Shown one piece after another: positions 19,327 through 30,165 of a DNA stretch of 64,000 nt. The position numbers and the translations under genes are program-made. This DNA comes from Psychrobacter piscatorii (GTDB taxonomy: Bacteria; Pseudomonadota; Gammaproteobacteria; Pseudomonadales; Moraxellaceae), in the NCBI RefSeq assembly GCF_904846415.1, contig NZ_CAJHAR010000005.1:1-64000 (forward strand), written 5' to 3'. The notes below the pieces were generated by a model. That model did not search any database, was not told the DNA's origin, and saw only the letters and a list, made by a program, of their open reading frames with translations. Position 1 is the first letter of the stretch; each line of letters begins with the position of its first letter.

Positions 19327-22300
19327 CTATAAATTCGGATTTAACCATTTCTCAGCCGTTTTTATATCCCAGCCTTTACGCTCAGCATAACTCTCAAGCT
19401 GGTCACGGCTGATCTTACCGACATTGAAGTACTCACTATCAGGATGCGAGTAATAGAATCCACTGACCGATGACGCAGGCCACATCGCATAGCTTTCGGT
19501 CAAGGTCGTGCCGATTGCCTCTACCGTACCGAGCCAATCAAACAATTTGCCTTTTTCGGTATGCTCAGGGCAAGCAGGGTAGCCAGGTGCAGGGCGGATA
19601 CCGACGTATTTTTCTTTAATCATCTCTTCATTGGTGAGTGACTCAGTCGGCTGATAGCCCCAGTACTCTTTACGAATCAGTTCATGCAGATGCTCGGCAA
19701 AGGCTTCGGCTAAGCGGTCAGACAGTGCCTGTACCATGATGGCGTTATAGTCATCGCCTGCCGCTTTATAGTGCTCAGCGAGCGCTTCTGTACCGACGAT
19801 AGAGACGGTAAAGCCGCCCAAGTGATCGGTATGCGTGTCTGATGGCGAGATAAAGTCCGCCAAGCTCAGGTTTGGCTTACCGCTTGCTTTATCGCTTTGT
19901 TGGCGTAAGTGTTCGAACTGATAGGTCGGTTTGCCACCATTTTTTGGGTCATTATCATATACTGTGACGGTGTCTGCGCCAGTACGGCGTGCAGGCATGA
20001 GTTTGAACACGCCTTTGGCGACGATTGATTTTTCCTCAATCATTTTGTGTAGCAGCTCTTGCGCATTTTCAAACAGATCACGAGCCGCTTCGCCAACGAC
20101 GTCATCTTGCAAGATTTTTGGGTATTTGCCCGTCAGACCCCAAGAGATAAAGAACGGCGTCCAATCAATGTATGGCAACAGATTAGTGATTGGATAATCA
20201 TCCAATATCACTTGTCCTAACTTGTTTGGCACTGGTGGTACGTAGTTTTCCCAATCATACTGAAAACCAATCTTGACCGATTCGGCATAGGTGACTTTGG
20301 CGGCTTTTGGTTGGCGTTTGGCAAGACGCTCGCGTACTTTGACATATTCTTCACGAGTCTCATCAATGAGAGCAGTACGGTGCTCTTTGGATAGTAGCTT
20401 GGTCACCACACCGACTGAGCGCGAGGCATCCGAGACATAGATGACCGCATCGTTTTGATACTGCGGCTCGACCTTGACAGCCGTATGCGCTTTAGATGTC
20501 GTTGCGCCGCCGATCATCAAGGGCAGGGTCATGCCGCGCTCTTGCATTTGCTTGGCGACATAGACCATCTCATCGAGACTGGGGGTGATCAGACCTGACA
20601 GACCGATGATATCGACTTTTTCTTTAATAGCCGTATCGAGGATGGTTTCGCACGGTACCATCACGCCCAGATCGACGATATCGTAGCCGTTACAGCCAAG
20701 TACCACACCGACGATGTTTTTGCCGATATCATGCACGTCGCCTTTGACGGTGGCCATCAGGATTTTACCTTTGACTTCGCCTTCGACTTTTTCCGCTTCA
20801 ATATACGGGTTTAGCCATGCGACGGATTGCTTCATCACGCGCGCTGATTTGACGACTTGCGGTAAAAACATTTTACCCGCACCGAATAGGTCACCGACGA
20901 TATTCATACCGTCCATGAGTGGTCCTTCGATGACTTCGAGTGGTTTGGGGTATTTCTCCCACGCTTCTTTGGTGTCTTCTTCGATAAAGGTGGTTACGCC
21001 TTTGACGAGGGCGTGGGCGATACGCTCTTCTACCGTACCCTCACGCCAGCTCATATCGACCGTGCTGTCTTTTTTCTTGCCGCCGTCTTGGTAGTTTTCA
21101 GCGACGGTCATCAGACGTTCGGTCGCATCCTGTCCCGTTTCACCTTGATTGCGGTTGAGCATGACGTCTTCGATCGCATCACGCGCTTCCTTTGGAATAT
21201 CATCGTACAGCTCAAGCATGGCTGGGTTGACGATACCCATGGTCAGGCCGTTTTTGATCGCGTGAAATAGAAACACAGAGTTGATCGCTTCACGGATAGG
21301 GTTACCACGGAAACTAAACGAGACGTTTGACACACCGCCCGAAACCATCGCATTTGGTAGGTTCTCCGTGATCCAGCGTGTGGCATTGATAAAGTCCGCG
21401 CCGTAGTTGTTATGCTCAGTGATACCCGTGGCGACGGCAAAGATATTTGGGTCAAAGATAATGTCCTCGCTAGGGAAGCCCACTTCATTGACCAGTACAT
21501 CATAGCTACGTTTAGATATTTCAATTTTGCGCTCATAGGTATCGGCTTGACCGTCTTCATCGAACGCCATAACGATAACGGCTGCCCCATAGCGCATACA
21601 CAGTTTGGCGCGCTCAACGAACTCAGCATGACCTTCTTTTAGCGAGATGGAGTTGACGACAGATTTACCTTGCGTACGTTTTAGGCCTTCTTCGATGATG
21701 TCCCATTTCGACGAGTCAATCATCAGCGGCACACGGCTGATATCTGGCTCGCCTGATACCAAGTTGACGAAATGAATCATCGCCTGCTTGGAGTCAAGCA
21801 TGCCTTCGTCCATATTGATATCGACGATCTGCGCGCCGCCCTCGACCTGATCGCGAGCGACATCAAGAGCCTCGGTATAGGCTTCGGTCTTAATCAAACG
21901 TAGGAATTTTTTGGAGCCCGTGACGTTGGTACGCTCACCGACATTGACAAACAAACTGTCAGCATTGATGGTAAATGGCTCTAGACCTGATAAGCGACAG
22001 GCAGGCGCAATCTCAGGAATCACGCGTGGTGCATAGTTTGCCACCATATTAGCGATTTGGCGGATATGCTCAGGTGTTGTACCACAGCAGCCACCAACGA
22101 TATTTAGGATTCCTGCTTTGGCAAAGCCTTCGAGTAGGGCAGCGGTTTCTTCAGCGGTTTCGTCATACTCACCAAACTCATTGGGCAGACCTGCGTTTGG
22201 ATGCGCAGAGACGTAAGTATCAGCGATATTTGACAATGTTTGGATATGTGGACGCAGCGCATCCGCCCCAAGCGCACAGTTAAAGCCAACGGATAGTGGC

Positions 22301-23148
22301 TTGGCGTGACGAATCGAGTTATAGAATGCTTCTGCCGTTTGACCAGATAGTGTACGACCTGAGGCATCAGTAATCGTACCAGAAATCATAATAGGCAGCT
22401 CAAAGCCGATATCTTCAAACACACCCGTGATGGCAAATATCGCCGCCTTGGCATTAAGCGTATCAAAGATTGTCTCAATCAAAATAAGATCGACGCCGCC
22501 TTCTATCAGGCATAAGGTCGCTTCACGGTAGTTTAGGACCAGCTCATCAAAGGTAATGTTACGAAAGGCAGGGTCATTGACATCAGGTGATATCGAGCAC
22601 GTGCGTGAGGTCGGGCCCACCACACCCGCGACAAACCGCGGCTTCTCAGGCGTCTTGGCGGTAAATTCATCAGCCGCCTCGCGCGCAATTTTGGCTGCTG
22701 TCTTATTCAGTTCAGGCACCAAGTACTGCATGTCGTAGTCAGCCATCGATAGACGCGTACCATTAAAGGTATTGGTCTCGATGATATCCGCACCAGCCAA
22801 CAGATGATCGTGATGAATATCTTTGATCATGTGCGGCTGGGTCAGCACCAGCAAATCATTATTACCGCGCACATCTTGGTCGATATCGGCAAAACGCTCA
22901 CCACGATAATCTGATTCTTCTAGTTTATAGGTCTGAATCTGCGTACCCATTGCACCGTCTAACATCAAGATGCGTGATGCCATCTGCTCAGTGATACGGG
23001 CGCGCGCGGTGAGCTGCTGCTCCTTATAAGGAAAGACAGCAGGCGGCGTCAAGATAAAGTCATCAGCGGATGATGAGTCAGAAGTAGTATCAGAGTGAGA
23101 AGTAGTATCAGAGTGAGAAGAGGTCGGTGAGGTCATCGTTTGAGTCAT
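19327..23148 (-). CDS. metH: Cobalamin-dependent methionine synthase
   Basis: Transfers the methyl group of 5-methyltetrahydrofolate to homocysteine. The 1273 residues carry all four modules: homocysteine domain with the zinc Cys in GFNCALGAD and GGCCGTT, pterin-binding domain ([16 protein letters not shown]), cobalamin domain with the axial-ligand motif GDVHDIGKN, and C-terminal activation domain ([14 protein letters not shown]). The N terminus has an extra Ser/Thr/Asp-rich segment of about 30 residues in which SHSDTT occurs twice, encoded by a short direct repeat; a start at the Met five codons in is possible. I see no cobalamin-riboswitch core upstream. Confidence 0.97.
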   Translation of the reverse strand: MTQTMTSPTSSHSDTTSHSDTTSDSSSADDFILTPPAVFPYKEQQLTARARITEQMASRILMLDGAMGTQIQTYKLEESDYRGERFADIDQDVRGNNDLLVLTQPHMIKDIHHDHLLAGADIIETNTFNGTRLSMADYDMQYLVPELNKTAAKIAREAADEFTAKTPEKPRFVAGVVGPTSRTCSISPDVNDPAFRNITFDELVLNYREATLCLIEGGVDLILIETIFDTLNAKAAIFAITGVFEDIGFELPIMISGTITDASGRTLSGQTAEAFYNSIRHAKPLSVGFNCALGADALRPHIQTLSNIADTYVSAHPNAGLPNEFGEYDETAEETAALLEGFAKAGILNIVGGCCGTTPEHIRQIANMVANYAPRVIPEIAPACRLSGLEPFTINADSLFVNVGERTNVTGSKKFLRLIKTEAYTEALDVARDQVEGGAQIVDINMDEGMLDSKQAMIHFVNLVSGEPDISRVPLMIDSSKWDIIEEGLKRTQGKSVVNSISLKEGHAEFVERAKLCMRYGAAVIVMAFDEDGQADTYERKIEISKRSYDVLVNEVGFPSEDIIFDPNIFAVATGITEHNNYGADFINATRWITENLPNAMVSGGVSNVSFSFRGNPIREAINSVFLFHAIKNGLTMGIVNPAMLELYDDIPKEARDAIEDVMLNRNQGETGQDATERLMTVAENYQDGGKKKDSTVDMSWREGTVEERIAHALVKGVTTFIEEDTKEAWEKYPKPLEVIEGPLMDGMNIVGDLFGAGKMFLPQVVKSARVMKQSVAWLNPYIEAEKVEGEVKGKILMATVKGDVHDIGKNIVGVVLGCNGYDIVDLGVMVPCETILDTAIKEKVDIIGLSGLITPSLDEMVYVAKQMQERGMTLPLMIGGATTSKAHTAVKVEPQYQNDAVIYVSDASRSVGVVTKLLSKEHRTALIDETREEYVKVRERLAKRQPKAAKVTYAESVKIGFQYDWENYVPPVPNKLGQVILDDYPITNLLPYIDWTPFFISWGLTGKYPKILQDDVVGEAARDLFENAQELLHKMIEEKSIVAKGVFKLMPARRTGADTVTVYDNDPKNGGKPTYQFEHLRQQSDKASGKPNLSLADFISPSDTHTDHLGGFTVSIVGTEALAEHYKAAGDDYNAIMVQALSDRLAEAFAEHLHELIRKEYWGYQPTESLTNEEMIKEKYVGIRPAPGYPACPEHTEKGKLFDWLGTVEAIGTTLTESYAMWPASSVSGFYYSHPDSEYFNVGKISRDQLESYAERKGWDIKTAEKWLNPNL

Positions 23149-23718
23149 AGGTGCGCTGCTTATATCGTCAATATTATAAAAGGAAGGAATAACAAACCAA
23201 TAGAGTGCAAAGTCTTATAAAGGAAATCGTCAAATTTGAATTATTCTAGCATGAAAAATATAGCACACATGGATACTGCCCATTCTACTTTTACCATAGA
23301 CAAGCAGATACCTATTCACTGAGCTGCTGAGCATAGCGTTATATTGTATTTCACAAAGAATATGTGCACAAATGAATATCATTTCGCTTACGGATTACAT
23401 AAAGCTTTGCTTCTGCAAATGAAAGCCAACGCTTATGCTTAAAAGTCCGACACAGTTTACACCTGTACTACAAAAAGTTGCGTAAAGGCAGGTTGATAAA
23501 GGTTTCAGACATGTTAATTTGATTTCAGAAGAATTAGGTCTTTGTAAGTTTTGCTTATAAGTCACTTATGGGCAAAAAGTTATTATTGTTCTGTTGGTCT
23601 ATCTAGATGTTGCTTATCAAAAAGATAAGAATTGGACAGCACGAGCAACTGATATCAGAAGACAATTTAACCTGTAAGACAATAAGCAAATACATACTCA
23701 ATCATTAAGGATAATGTT
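23149..23718. other. Divergent intergenic region, metH / fasciclin gene
   Basis: A 570-base AT-rich stretch between divergent genes that must hold both promoters. I see no coding signal, no strong hairpin and no riboswitch core. Confidence 0.5.
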
Positions 23719-24273
23719 ATGAAACTGACTAAAATTGCAACTATCGGTACGCTAGCTATTTCTATCGCTGGCCTAAGTGCTTGTAACAATATGATGCCAG
23801 CAAAAAGCGCAGATATGAAACCGCCAATGCACAGCCAAACTATGGCAAAAATGAATGTGGTACAAGTTGCTCAAAGTAATTCTGATTTTTCAGTCTTAGT
23901 AGAAGCGGTACAAGCAGCAGGTCTAGCAGGTATGCTGTCTGATCCAAATGCACACTATACGGTATTTGCACCAACCAACGCTGCATTTATGCAAGCGCTA
24001 CAAGAAACAGGCATGACCAAAGCCCAGTTGTTTGCTGATAAAGCGATGCTAAGAAAAGTACTAGGTTATCATGTTATCAGCGGTGACATGGCTATGTATG
24101 CCAAAGATGTGAAGCCTGGTAACGTCATGACCGCTAGCAAAGACACGCTAATGGTAACCAACCAAGGTAAATTGATGGACGAAAACGGCCGTACTGCAAA
24201 CATCGTAAAAACAGACATCGCAGCTACTAATGGCGTTGTCCATGTCATCGATAGAGTGCTACTACCTAAATAA
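23719..24273 (+). CDS. Fasciclin (FAS1) domain lipoprotein 1
   Basis: Secreted or outer-membrane lipoprotein of 184 residues. The lipobox is SACN and the linker is Met/Lys/Pro-rich. One FAS1 domain follows, with its H1 motif YTVFAPTNAAF and H2 motif NGVVHVIDRVLLP. FAS1 domains mediate adhesion or matrix contacts; many bacterial single-domain forms are uncharacterised. It is paralogous to the gene at 24690. An AAGGATAATGTT segment supplies the ribosome site. Confidence 0.9.
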   Translation: MKLTKIATIGTLAISIAGLSACNNMMPAKSADMKPPMHSQTMAKMNVVQVAQSNSDFSVLVEAVQAAGLAGMLSDPNAHYTVFAPTNAAFMQALQETGMTKAQLFADKAMLRKVLGYHVISGDMAMYAKDVKPGNVMTASKDTLMVTNQGKLMDENGRTANIVKTDIAATNGVVHVIDRVLLPK

Positions 24274-24315
24274 GCTTTAGCGAAATAACATCTACATTTG
24301 CGATGAAGCTTAAGT

Positions 24316-24361
24316 AAGCAGCTATTATTTGATGAGTTTATCATTTGATAATGGCTGTTTT
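24316..24361 (+). terminator. Probable terminator of fasciclin gene 1
   Basis: A 13-bp stem with two G-U pairs (24316-24328 with 24348-24360) ends in TTTT. Confidence 0.5.
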
Positions 24362-24479
24362 AGTATTTGATAATCAATCATGTAGCATGAAATACAAGTT
24401 ACAGCAGTTTTAACGATTACAGACATCAAATAAACGCAATTGTGTTTTAAAGAACGCAATAACGAGTATACAAGTTGAT

Positions 24480-24521
24480 AATGCTATATACGTGATTGAT
24501 ACAGTGCTACTACTTAAGTAA
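24480..24521 (+). pseudogene. Relic of a third fasciclin gene (last 14 codons)
   Basis: This stretch reads NAIYVIDTVLLLK-stop and aligns with the C terminus of fasciclin lipoprotein 1, NGVVHVIDRVLLPK-stop, including the stop codon and an in-frame loss of one codon. About 28 of 41 aligned bases match. The rest of the gene is gone or unrecognisable. It indicates that the locus once held three tandem copies, or that a duplication was aborted. Confidence 0.7.
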
Positions 24522-24689
24522 GTATCAATTAAAAATTAAACCTTTAGAATTATAGTTATTGATATAGCGGACTTAAAACTATGGCTGGTTATTTAGTCAT
24601 ATCCACGATTTATCAGTCACTGTTAAATTTATTAAAAGTAACTGTCTGTTAAACACATGACGCAACCAATCATTTAAAAGGAAATACCC

Positions 24690-25310
24690 ATGTTAAAGAA
24701 GAATCTATTATCTATCGCAGTCGTAACAGCAGCCATGTCATTAGCAGCATGTAATGACACCGAAACTGTCGCAGATCCGGTTGAGCCTGAGGCTACTACT
24801 GAAGAAGTCGTAGCAGAGCCAATGGCCGAGACTGATCCAATGGTCGAGACTGAAGCAGAGCCAATGGCAGACGACATGAATATGGAAGCGACACAAACCA
24901 TCGCCGAAATTGCAGCTGGCAACGAAAACCTAACTATTTTAACAGCTGCATTAAAAGCCGCTGGTCTTGATACGATGTTGATGGAAGATACTAAGTACAC
25001 TGTATTTGCACCAACTGATGATGCATTTGCTCCAGTACTAGAAAAGCTAGGTGTAACGAAAGAAGAATTACTAGCTAACACAGACTTATTGAAAAAAGTA
25101 TTGCCTTATCACGTAGTACCTATGGAAGTGAAAGCTGCTGATATCCCTTATGGTACCGATATCGAAACGGCTAATGGCAAAACGATCTCTATTAGCGATG
25201 CCAACGTAATTACTGATGCGACTGGTAACACAGCTAACATCACAGGTACTGATATCATGGCAACCAATGGTGTGGTTCACACTATCGATGCAGTATTGAT
25301 GCCTGAGTAA
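24690..25310 (+). CDS. Fasciclin (FAS1) domain lipoprotein 2
   Basis: Lipoprotein of 206 residues with lipobox LAACN, then an acidic repeat-like linker (EPMAETDP, VETEAEPMA) of about 50 residues and one FAS1 domain with YTVFAPTDDAF and NGVVHTIDAVLMP. Its domain is closely similar to the gene at 23719, but the linker is unrelated and strongly acidic. An AAGGAAAT segment just upstream gives the start. It is followed by a strong terminator. Confidence 0.9.
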   Translation: MLKKNLLSIAVVTAAMSLAACNDTETVADPVEPEATTEEVVAEPMAETDPMVETEAEPMADDMNMEATQTIAEIAAGNENLTILTAALKAAGLDTMLMEDTKYTVFAPTDDAFAPVLEKLGVTKEELLANTDLLKKVLPYHVVPMEVKAADIPYGTDIETANGKTISISDANVITDATGNTANITGTDIMATNGVVHTIDAVLMPE

Positions 25311-25374
25311 GTTTTTCTTTAATTCAGTTGTCATAAGAACTTAGCTGTCATAAGCTGATAAGTATATTAAAGAG

Positions 25375-25400
25375 GCCCAGCGATAAAGCTGGGCTTTTTT
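25375..25400 (+). terminator. Rho-independent terminator of fasciclin gene 2
   Basis: A GCCCAGC/GCTGGGC stem with a 6-base loop is followed by six T. Confidence 0.9.
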
Positions 25401-25463
25401 GTGTCTATAAGATGGTGGCGCGTAGCAGCGATATATTAAAATCTGCTTTATTTATTTGCAATA

Positions 25464-25494
25464 AAAAAGCCCGAGACCATTGCCTCGGGCTTTT
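25464..25494 (-). terminator. Rho-independent terminator of the AgcS-type gene (bidirectional)
   Basis: An AAAAGCCCGAG/CTCGGGCTTTT stem with an 8-base loop. T runs occur on both strands, so it can end the minus-strand symporter transcript and also back up the terminator at 25375. Confidence 0.85.
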
Positions 25495-25546
25495 AATGAT
25501 ACTGGATAAAATTGAGCAGTAGCTACGTTAGTGCATATTATCTATG

Positions 25547-27085
25547 TTACTTACGTAGTGGATCTACATTCGTTCTTTTTTGCTCTGCTAGATGACGCGC
25601 TTCCCAATAAGGTGCGTTTTTGATACCGAATTTTGCAGGATCAAAACTGTAGCGTGCCACACCAGCTTTACGTTGTGCTTCGTAGTCTTTAAGCATGGTA
25701 AGCGTTGGACGAGCCACAATGAAGATAACAAGAATACCAACAATGTTGAGCCAAGCCATAAGGCCAACACCAATGTCACCAATTGCCCAGATATAACCAG
25801 CTGAGTTTAGACCACCGTAAGCAACCATCACCATGATCAATACTTTTACTAAGAATAGACCTGTTTTATTGGCACCGCGACCGAGGAAGCGTGTTAAGTA
25901 AGCCACGTTTACTTCAGCGATGTAGTAATAAGCTAGGATAGTTGTAAAGGCAAAGAAGAATACAGCGATTGCGATAAAGGCATTACCAAACGTACCATAT
26001 ACCGATTCCATTGCCATTTGCGTAAAGGCAGGGGCGTTGATTTCAGTAGTAGCGGCGACGTTTTGTATGATGAACTGACCATCTGGTAATGTACCTTGGA
26101 TGTTGTACATACCAGTAGATAAAATCATAAAGGCAGTCGCAGAACAAACCAGTAGCGTATCAACATATACTGAGAATGCCTGAACAAGACCCTGCTGTGA
26201 TGGATGCTCAACTTCAGCAGCAGCAGCAGCGTGAGGACCTGTACCTTGACCCGCTTCGTTAGAGTAAATACCACGCTTAACACCCCAACCGATTGCTGCA
26301 CCAAAACCTGCTTGTGCAGTGAATGCATCGCCAACGATCATGCCGAATACATCTGGAATCAAGCTGAAGTTACTGAACATGATGATTAAGGCTAAGGCAA
26401 TATAACCAATTGCCATAAACGGAACGGCAAACTCAGTAAAGGTTGCAATACGCTTAATACCACCAAAGATGATGACACCTAGTACAACTAAGATGATGGC
26501 TAAGCCAACCAAACGCATAGAGCCGACTTCTAGGCCTGCCACGTTCATGATCGTACCTTCACCCATTAACTGTGCGAATGCACTGATAACACCGTTGGCC
26601 TGTACGCCAGGTAAGAACATACCACAGGATAAAATAGAAGCGATGGCGAAGAGGATGCCGTACCACTTTTGACCAAGGGCACGCTCAAAGTAATAAGCAG
26701 GGCCACCGCGATATTCGCCAGTCACCACATCTTTTTCTTTGTAAATCTGTGCAAGGGTAGACTCGACATAGGCAGTAGATGCGCCTAAGAACGCTACGAC
26801 CCACATCCAAAATACAGCACCTGGACCACCGAAGCCGATAGCAGCAGCTACCCCAGCGATGTTACCCATGCCTACACGTCCTGCGAGGGAAACGGCTAGT
26901 GCCTGAAAAGATGAAATACCATCAGTACTAGACTTACCACTGAATAGCAATTTGATCATTTCACCGAACAAACGCACCTGTACAAAGCGCGTCAAGATGG
27001 AATAGAACAGACCAGCGCCCAAGCACAGATAGATCAGTGCTGGGCTCCAGATAATTCCGTTTACTAAGTTAACTAAACCTTCCAT
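25547..27085 (-). CDS. Alanine/glycine:cation symporter (AgcS family)
   Basis: Inner-membrane sodium (or proton) coupled symporter for alanine or glycine, 512 residues with about ten or eleven transmembrane segments. Family landmarks: SLAGRVGMGNIAGVAAAIGFGGPGA split over the first third, then GEYRGGPAYYFERALG, and YSNEAGQGTGPHAAA in the middle. Length and order are standard. It is monocistronic, with its own terminator and a long upstream non-coding region of about 1 kb shared with lemA. Confidence 0.94.
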   Translation of the reverse strand: MEGLVNLVNGIIWSPALIYLCLGAGLFYSILTRFVQVRLFGEMIKLLFSGKSSTDGISSFQALAVSLAGRVGMGNIAGVAAAIGFGGPGAVFWMWVVAFLGASTAYVESTLAQIYKEKDVVTGEYRGGPAYYFERALGQKWYGILFAIASILSCGMFLPGVQANGVISAFAQLMGEGTIMNVAGLEVGSMRLVGLAIILVVLGVIIFGGIKRIATFTEFAVPFMAIGYIALALIIMFSNFSLIPDVFGMIVGDAFTAQAGFGAAIGWGVKRGIYSNEAGQGTGPHAAAAAEVEHPSQQGLVQAFSVYVDTLLVCSATAFMILSTGMYNIQGTLPDGQFIIQNVAATTEINAPAFTQMAMESVYGTFGNAFIAIAVFFFAFTTILAYYYIAEVNVAYLTRFLGRGANKTGLFLVKVLIMVMVAYGGLNSAGYIWAIGDIGVGLMAWLNIVGILVIFIVARPTLTMLKDYEAQRKAGVARYSFDPAKFGIKNAPYWEARHLAEQKRTNVDPLRK

Positions 27086-28104
27086 ATGTATATTCCTAGT
27101 ACTGTCTCAAGATGGCTCTGTATGCTAGGAGTAAATTAACTGGTTAACTTACTTATTTAAGTTAAGCAGTTAAATTATCTGCATCGACTCATATTTATAT
27201 TAGTTAAGTCTCATACGTGCTTAGCCACCAAGAATGGACTGTAGTTGTCTGTATTTATCCGCTTGGCTTCATCAGTGACACAGACTATTTTTATAGCGAT
27301 TATCATTGATAGCATTAATATCAGCTGTGTGTTTGATTGTTCTACAGCCTCAACTACTGCGGTGTCCTATCATCACGTTACGAATGAGATGAGTTATAAG
27401 TTAACCCGCGGATAAAACAGGCGGTTATATAATTGAATACTCCTCATGACGAGGGTATTCAATTTGCTATGAGCCGTCCCGATTGGCTACACTGCTGGTA
27501 TGGCGGATTGAATGTATTAGTGGAGTATCTAAGAGTGAGTAACTGTTTTTCATCACAGCTGCCAACTCTCTAATACGTATCAAACTATAAGTCCACTACC
27601 AAATGTATTCAAACCGTACGGCTACGTAACTGCAATTTGCCATATTTTCGTACCAATTACTAGAAATTTCTTTGTGTATGGACGGATAAGTTTTGTTTTG
27701 ATGCCATCATTTCACTCATAACTGACTGCAATAATGACCTAGATTTATTCACTATAAGTTATTTAGTAGACTTTTGTTTTATATATTAAGATTTGGCTCA
27801 AATGAATGCTTTTGAAACATGATAGCAGTCGAAAGTTGCGGTTGTGTTTTGGTAACGGTCAATTGTAAAAGCATCATGATAGCGCCATTATGAGCATTAT
27901 ATCTTGTAGCTTATAAGACTGAGCAATATGTATAAGTAGTTTTTCATGTTGTGTCTGTAGATACAAAAGCTATAAGCGCGTGCCTTTATACAAAATATAG
28001 AACGCATATGACCGTTAGATGATTGTGAAGGCATAAGCGCAAAAAAATTATTAAAAAACGTGTTACCAGATATTTGTTATTTATCATTATTAGGAGAAAC
28101 AACG
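27086..28104. other. Long divergent intergenic region (about 1 kb)
   Basis: Non-coding stretch between the symporter gene and lemA. It holds one clear hairpin: TTGAATAC plus CCTC (27433-27445, one bulged T) pairs with GAGG plus GTATTCAA (27451-27462). I looked for a glycine riboswitch, common before this transporter type, and did not recognise its conserved core. No coding signal is visible. Confidence 0.55.
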
Positions 28105-28731
28105 ATGACGCGTAAATCTATTATGAAGCCGATGTTGCTAGCAGCACTATTGACGACGTCTACTGTCGGTCTGAGTGGCTGTGGTTATAACAATCTTCAG
28201 GCGCAAGACGAGCAAGTAACGGCTTCATGGTCAGAAGTGGTCAACCAATATCAGCGCCGCAGCGATTTGGTGCCAAACTTGGTCAAAGTCGTACAGCAGT
28301 ATGCTGAACAAGAGCAAGAAGTGTTCACCCAAGTGGCGGAAGCACGTTCACGTGCGGGCGGCATCACTGTGACGCCTGAAGTGCTCAATGACCCAGAAGC
28401 AATGGAGCGTTATGCTGCTGCGCAAGAACAAATGACAGGCGCACTGTCACGTCTGATGGCAGTGTCTGAGCGTTACCCTGAGCTAAAATCAGATGCGCTG
28501 TTCCAAGACTTACAGGCTCAGCTAGAAGGCACCGAAAACCGTATCGCTGTCGCGCGTAATCGCTATATCCAAGAAGTACAGGGCTACAATACCACTGTGC
28601 GCCAGTTCCCAACCAATATCACCGCAAAAGTATTTGGTATGGATACCAAGCCAAACTTTACCGTTGCTAATGAAGATGCCATTTCGACAGCGCCAAGTGT
28701 TGATTTTGGCGATTCTGCAAAAGCAGAGTAG
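28105..28731 (+). CDS. lemA: LemA family protein
   Basis: Membrane-attached protein of 208 residues with a lipoprotein-like signal (GLSGCGYNNLQ). The LemA core follows: EQVTASWSEVVNQYQRRSDLVPNLV, then NRYIQEVQGYNTTVRQFPTN near the end. ATG 28105 is 8 bases after TAGGAG; the longer reading from 28060 has no signal. LemA proteins commonly travel with TPM-domain proteins, as here. The family's function is poorly defined. Confidence 0.93.
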   Translation: MTRKSIMKPMLLAALLTTSTVGLSGCGYNNLQAQDEQVTASWSEVVNQYQRRSDLVPNLVKVVQQYAEQEQEVFTQVAEARSRAGGITVTPEVLNDPEAMERYAAAQEQMTGALSRLMAVSERYPELKSDALFQDLQAQLEGTENRIAVARNRYIQEVQGYNTTVRQFPTNITAKVFGMDTKPNFTVANEDAISTAPSVDFGDSAKAE

Positions 28732-28751
28732 GAAGCATTAGAAATACATAA

Positions 28752-28782
28752 AAATAGAGCGGTGTATGCCGCTCTATTTATT
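28752..28782 (+). terminator. Hairpin terminator after lemA
   Basis: A perfect 11-bp stem (AAATAGAGCGG, 28752-28762, with 28769-28779) with a 6-base loop and a short T-rich tail. It may attenuate rather than stop transcription into the TPM genes. Confidence 0.65.
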
Positions 28783-28848
28783 TAGCTGATGACTATTAGT
28801 TAATGTCTATTAATTTATAAAAATGTCATTTGAGGTGGTAGAGATTAG

Positions 28849-30027
28849 ATGAATAATTCAAAAGCAATCTTATCAGCATTACTGTTTACACTGAGCGTCA
28901 GCGGTGCATCAGTGTTGCATGCTGCGCCCAATACCGATGCTGGCAATAATGCTGCGGCGACAGATAGCACCTCGAATCTACAAAACCGTAGTGTCGAAGA
29001 CTTGGTAGCCATTGCCAAAGCAGGGGAATCCAACGAGGCGATTAATGATGCAGTGCTGAATAATGACGCCATCAATGGTGCGGTGCTTGGTAATGACGCT
29101 ATTAACCAAAGCGCGACAAATGATGAGGCAACCGCTAGTGCGCAAGCGCCAGCTCAGCCACCAGTAACCTCAAGTGCCCAGAGCGTTGATGCTGACAAAC
29201 TGATACTTAACGAGCCAGTCGTTGATCAGGCTAATATCTTAAATCCGCAAGAAAAGCAGCGCTTAGAGGCGCAGCTTAGAGATATCTATCAGCAAGGTTT
29301 GGCACAGGCGGCGGTTGTTATCGTACCGACTACTAATGGCCTGCCTATATTTGATTATGCCTTACAAGTAGCCGAAAAATGGCAATTGGGCGACAAGGAC
29401 ATTGATGATGGTCTGCTAATCGTCGTTGCGGTCAATGACCGTGACATGTATATCCTAACCGGCTATGGTCTAGAGGGTGTGTTGCCAGATGCGGCCGTCA
29501 ACCGTATCATCCGTGAAGACATCACACCATTATTTAAGCAAAATAACTATGGCGCTGGGATACTGGCTGGCGTGGATGCACTCAAGGCACGTCTAACGGC
29601 TGATCCTGAGGTATTGGCGCGTGCTGATGCGCAAGCTGCTGAGCGTAGTGCTGAGCAAGGCTCAGATGAGCTACCATCACCTATTTTCTTATTTATTATG
29701 GCTATGATATTTGGCAGTTTTATTACTAATATCTTAGGCCGGGTATTTGGTTCTATTATCACGGCAGGCGGCTTTTTTGCGGGTTCCTTGGCGCTGGGCG
29801 GCGGCTTTTTTATGACATTGATCATGGCGATATTTATATGGCTGTTTTTGATCTCACGTGGCGGCGGTGGTGGCAAAGGCGGCGGCGGTAAAGGTGGACG
29901 CAGAGGCGGCGGCATGATTTTCTTACCCGGTATGGGTGGGGGCAGTAGTGGTGGTGGTTTTGGCGGCGGCGGCTTTGGTGGTGGTGGCGGCGGTTTCGGC
30001 GGCGGCGGTGCTGGTGGCTCGTGGTAA
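28849..30027 (+). CDS. TPM-domain membrane protein with Gly-rich tail
   Basis: Protein of 392 residues: Sec signal peptide (cleavage near LHAAPNT), an Asn/Ala/Asp-rich linker with repeated NDAINxA units (about 60-85), then a TPM (TLP18.3/Psb32/MOLO-1) domain from about 120 to 265 (VDQANILNPQEKQRLEAQL..., IDDGLLIVVAVNDRDMYI). Two hydrophobic segments follow (about 280-330), and the tail consists almost only of Gly, Ser and Phe. The architecture is that of YgcG-like proteins beside lemA. Family members are membrane proteins of uncertain function. Confidence 0.9.
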   Translation: MNNSKAILSALLFTLSVSGASVLHAAPNTDAGNNAAATDSTSNLQNRSVEDLVAIAKAGESNEAINDAVLNNDAINGAVLGNDAINQSATNDEATASAQAPAQPPVTSSAQSVDADKLILNEPVVDQANILNPQEKQRLEAQLRDIYQQGLAQAAVVIVPTTNGLPIFDYALQVAEKWQLGDKDIDDGLLIVVAVNDRDMYILTGYGLEGVLPDAAVNRIIREDITPLFKQNNYGAGILAGVDALKARLTADPEVLARADAQAAERSAEQGSDELPSPIFLFIMAMIFGSFITNILGRVFGSIITAGGFFAGSLALGGGFFMTLIMAIFIWLFLISRGGGGGKGGGGKGGRRGGGMIFLPGMGGGSSGGGFGGGGFGGGGGGFGGGGAGGSW

Positions 30028-30037
30028 GTGTCTATCT

Positions 30038-30096
30038 ATTAAAAGCTCAGATTAGTTATTAGAAGCTCAGATTAGTAAAGACTCAAATTAATAAAA
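30038..30096 (+). repeat. Short tandem repeat between TPM genes
   Basis: Two adjacent 20-base copies of a unit containing AAGCTCAGATTAGT (30038-30057, 30058-30077), then a decayed third copy (AGACTCAAATTA). They separate the two TPM genes. Confidence 0.7.
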
Positions 30097-30165
30097 GCCA
30101 AAAATAGAGTCTCAGTAAATAGACCCAAATAACCATCAAAAATGACGTAATTGAGGAAAAATATA

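Larger units (their letters stand above)
24274..24689. other. Intergenic region between fasciclin genes
   Basis: A 416-base AT-rich stretch. It contains a likely terminator (24316-24361) and a 42-base relic of a fasciclin gene 3' end (24480-24521). The rest shows no coding signal. Confidence 0.6.

Noticed and set aside
23149..23718. Cobalamin riboswitch upstream of metH
   Set aside because: No B12-box-like conserved core could be found on the minus strand.
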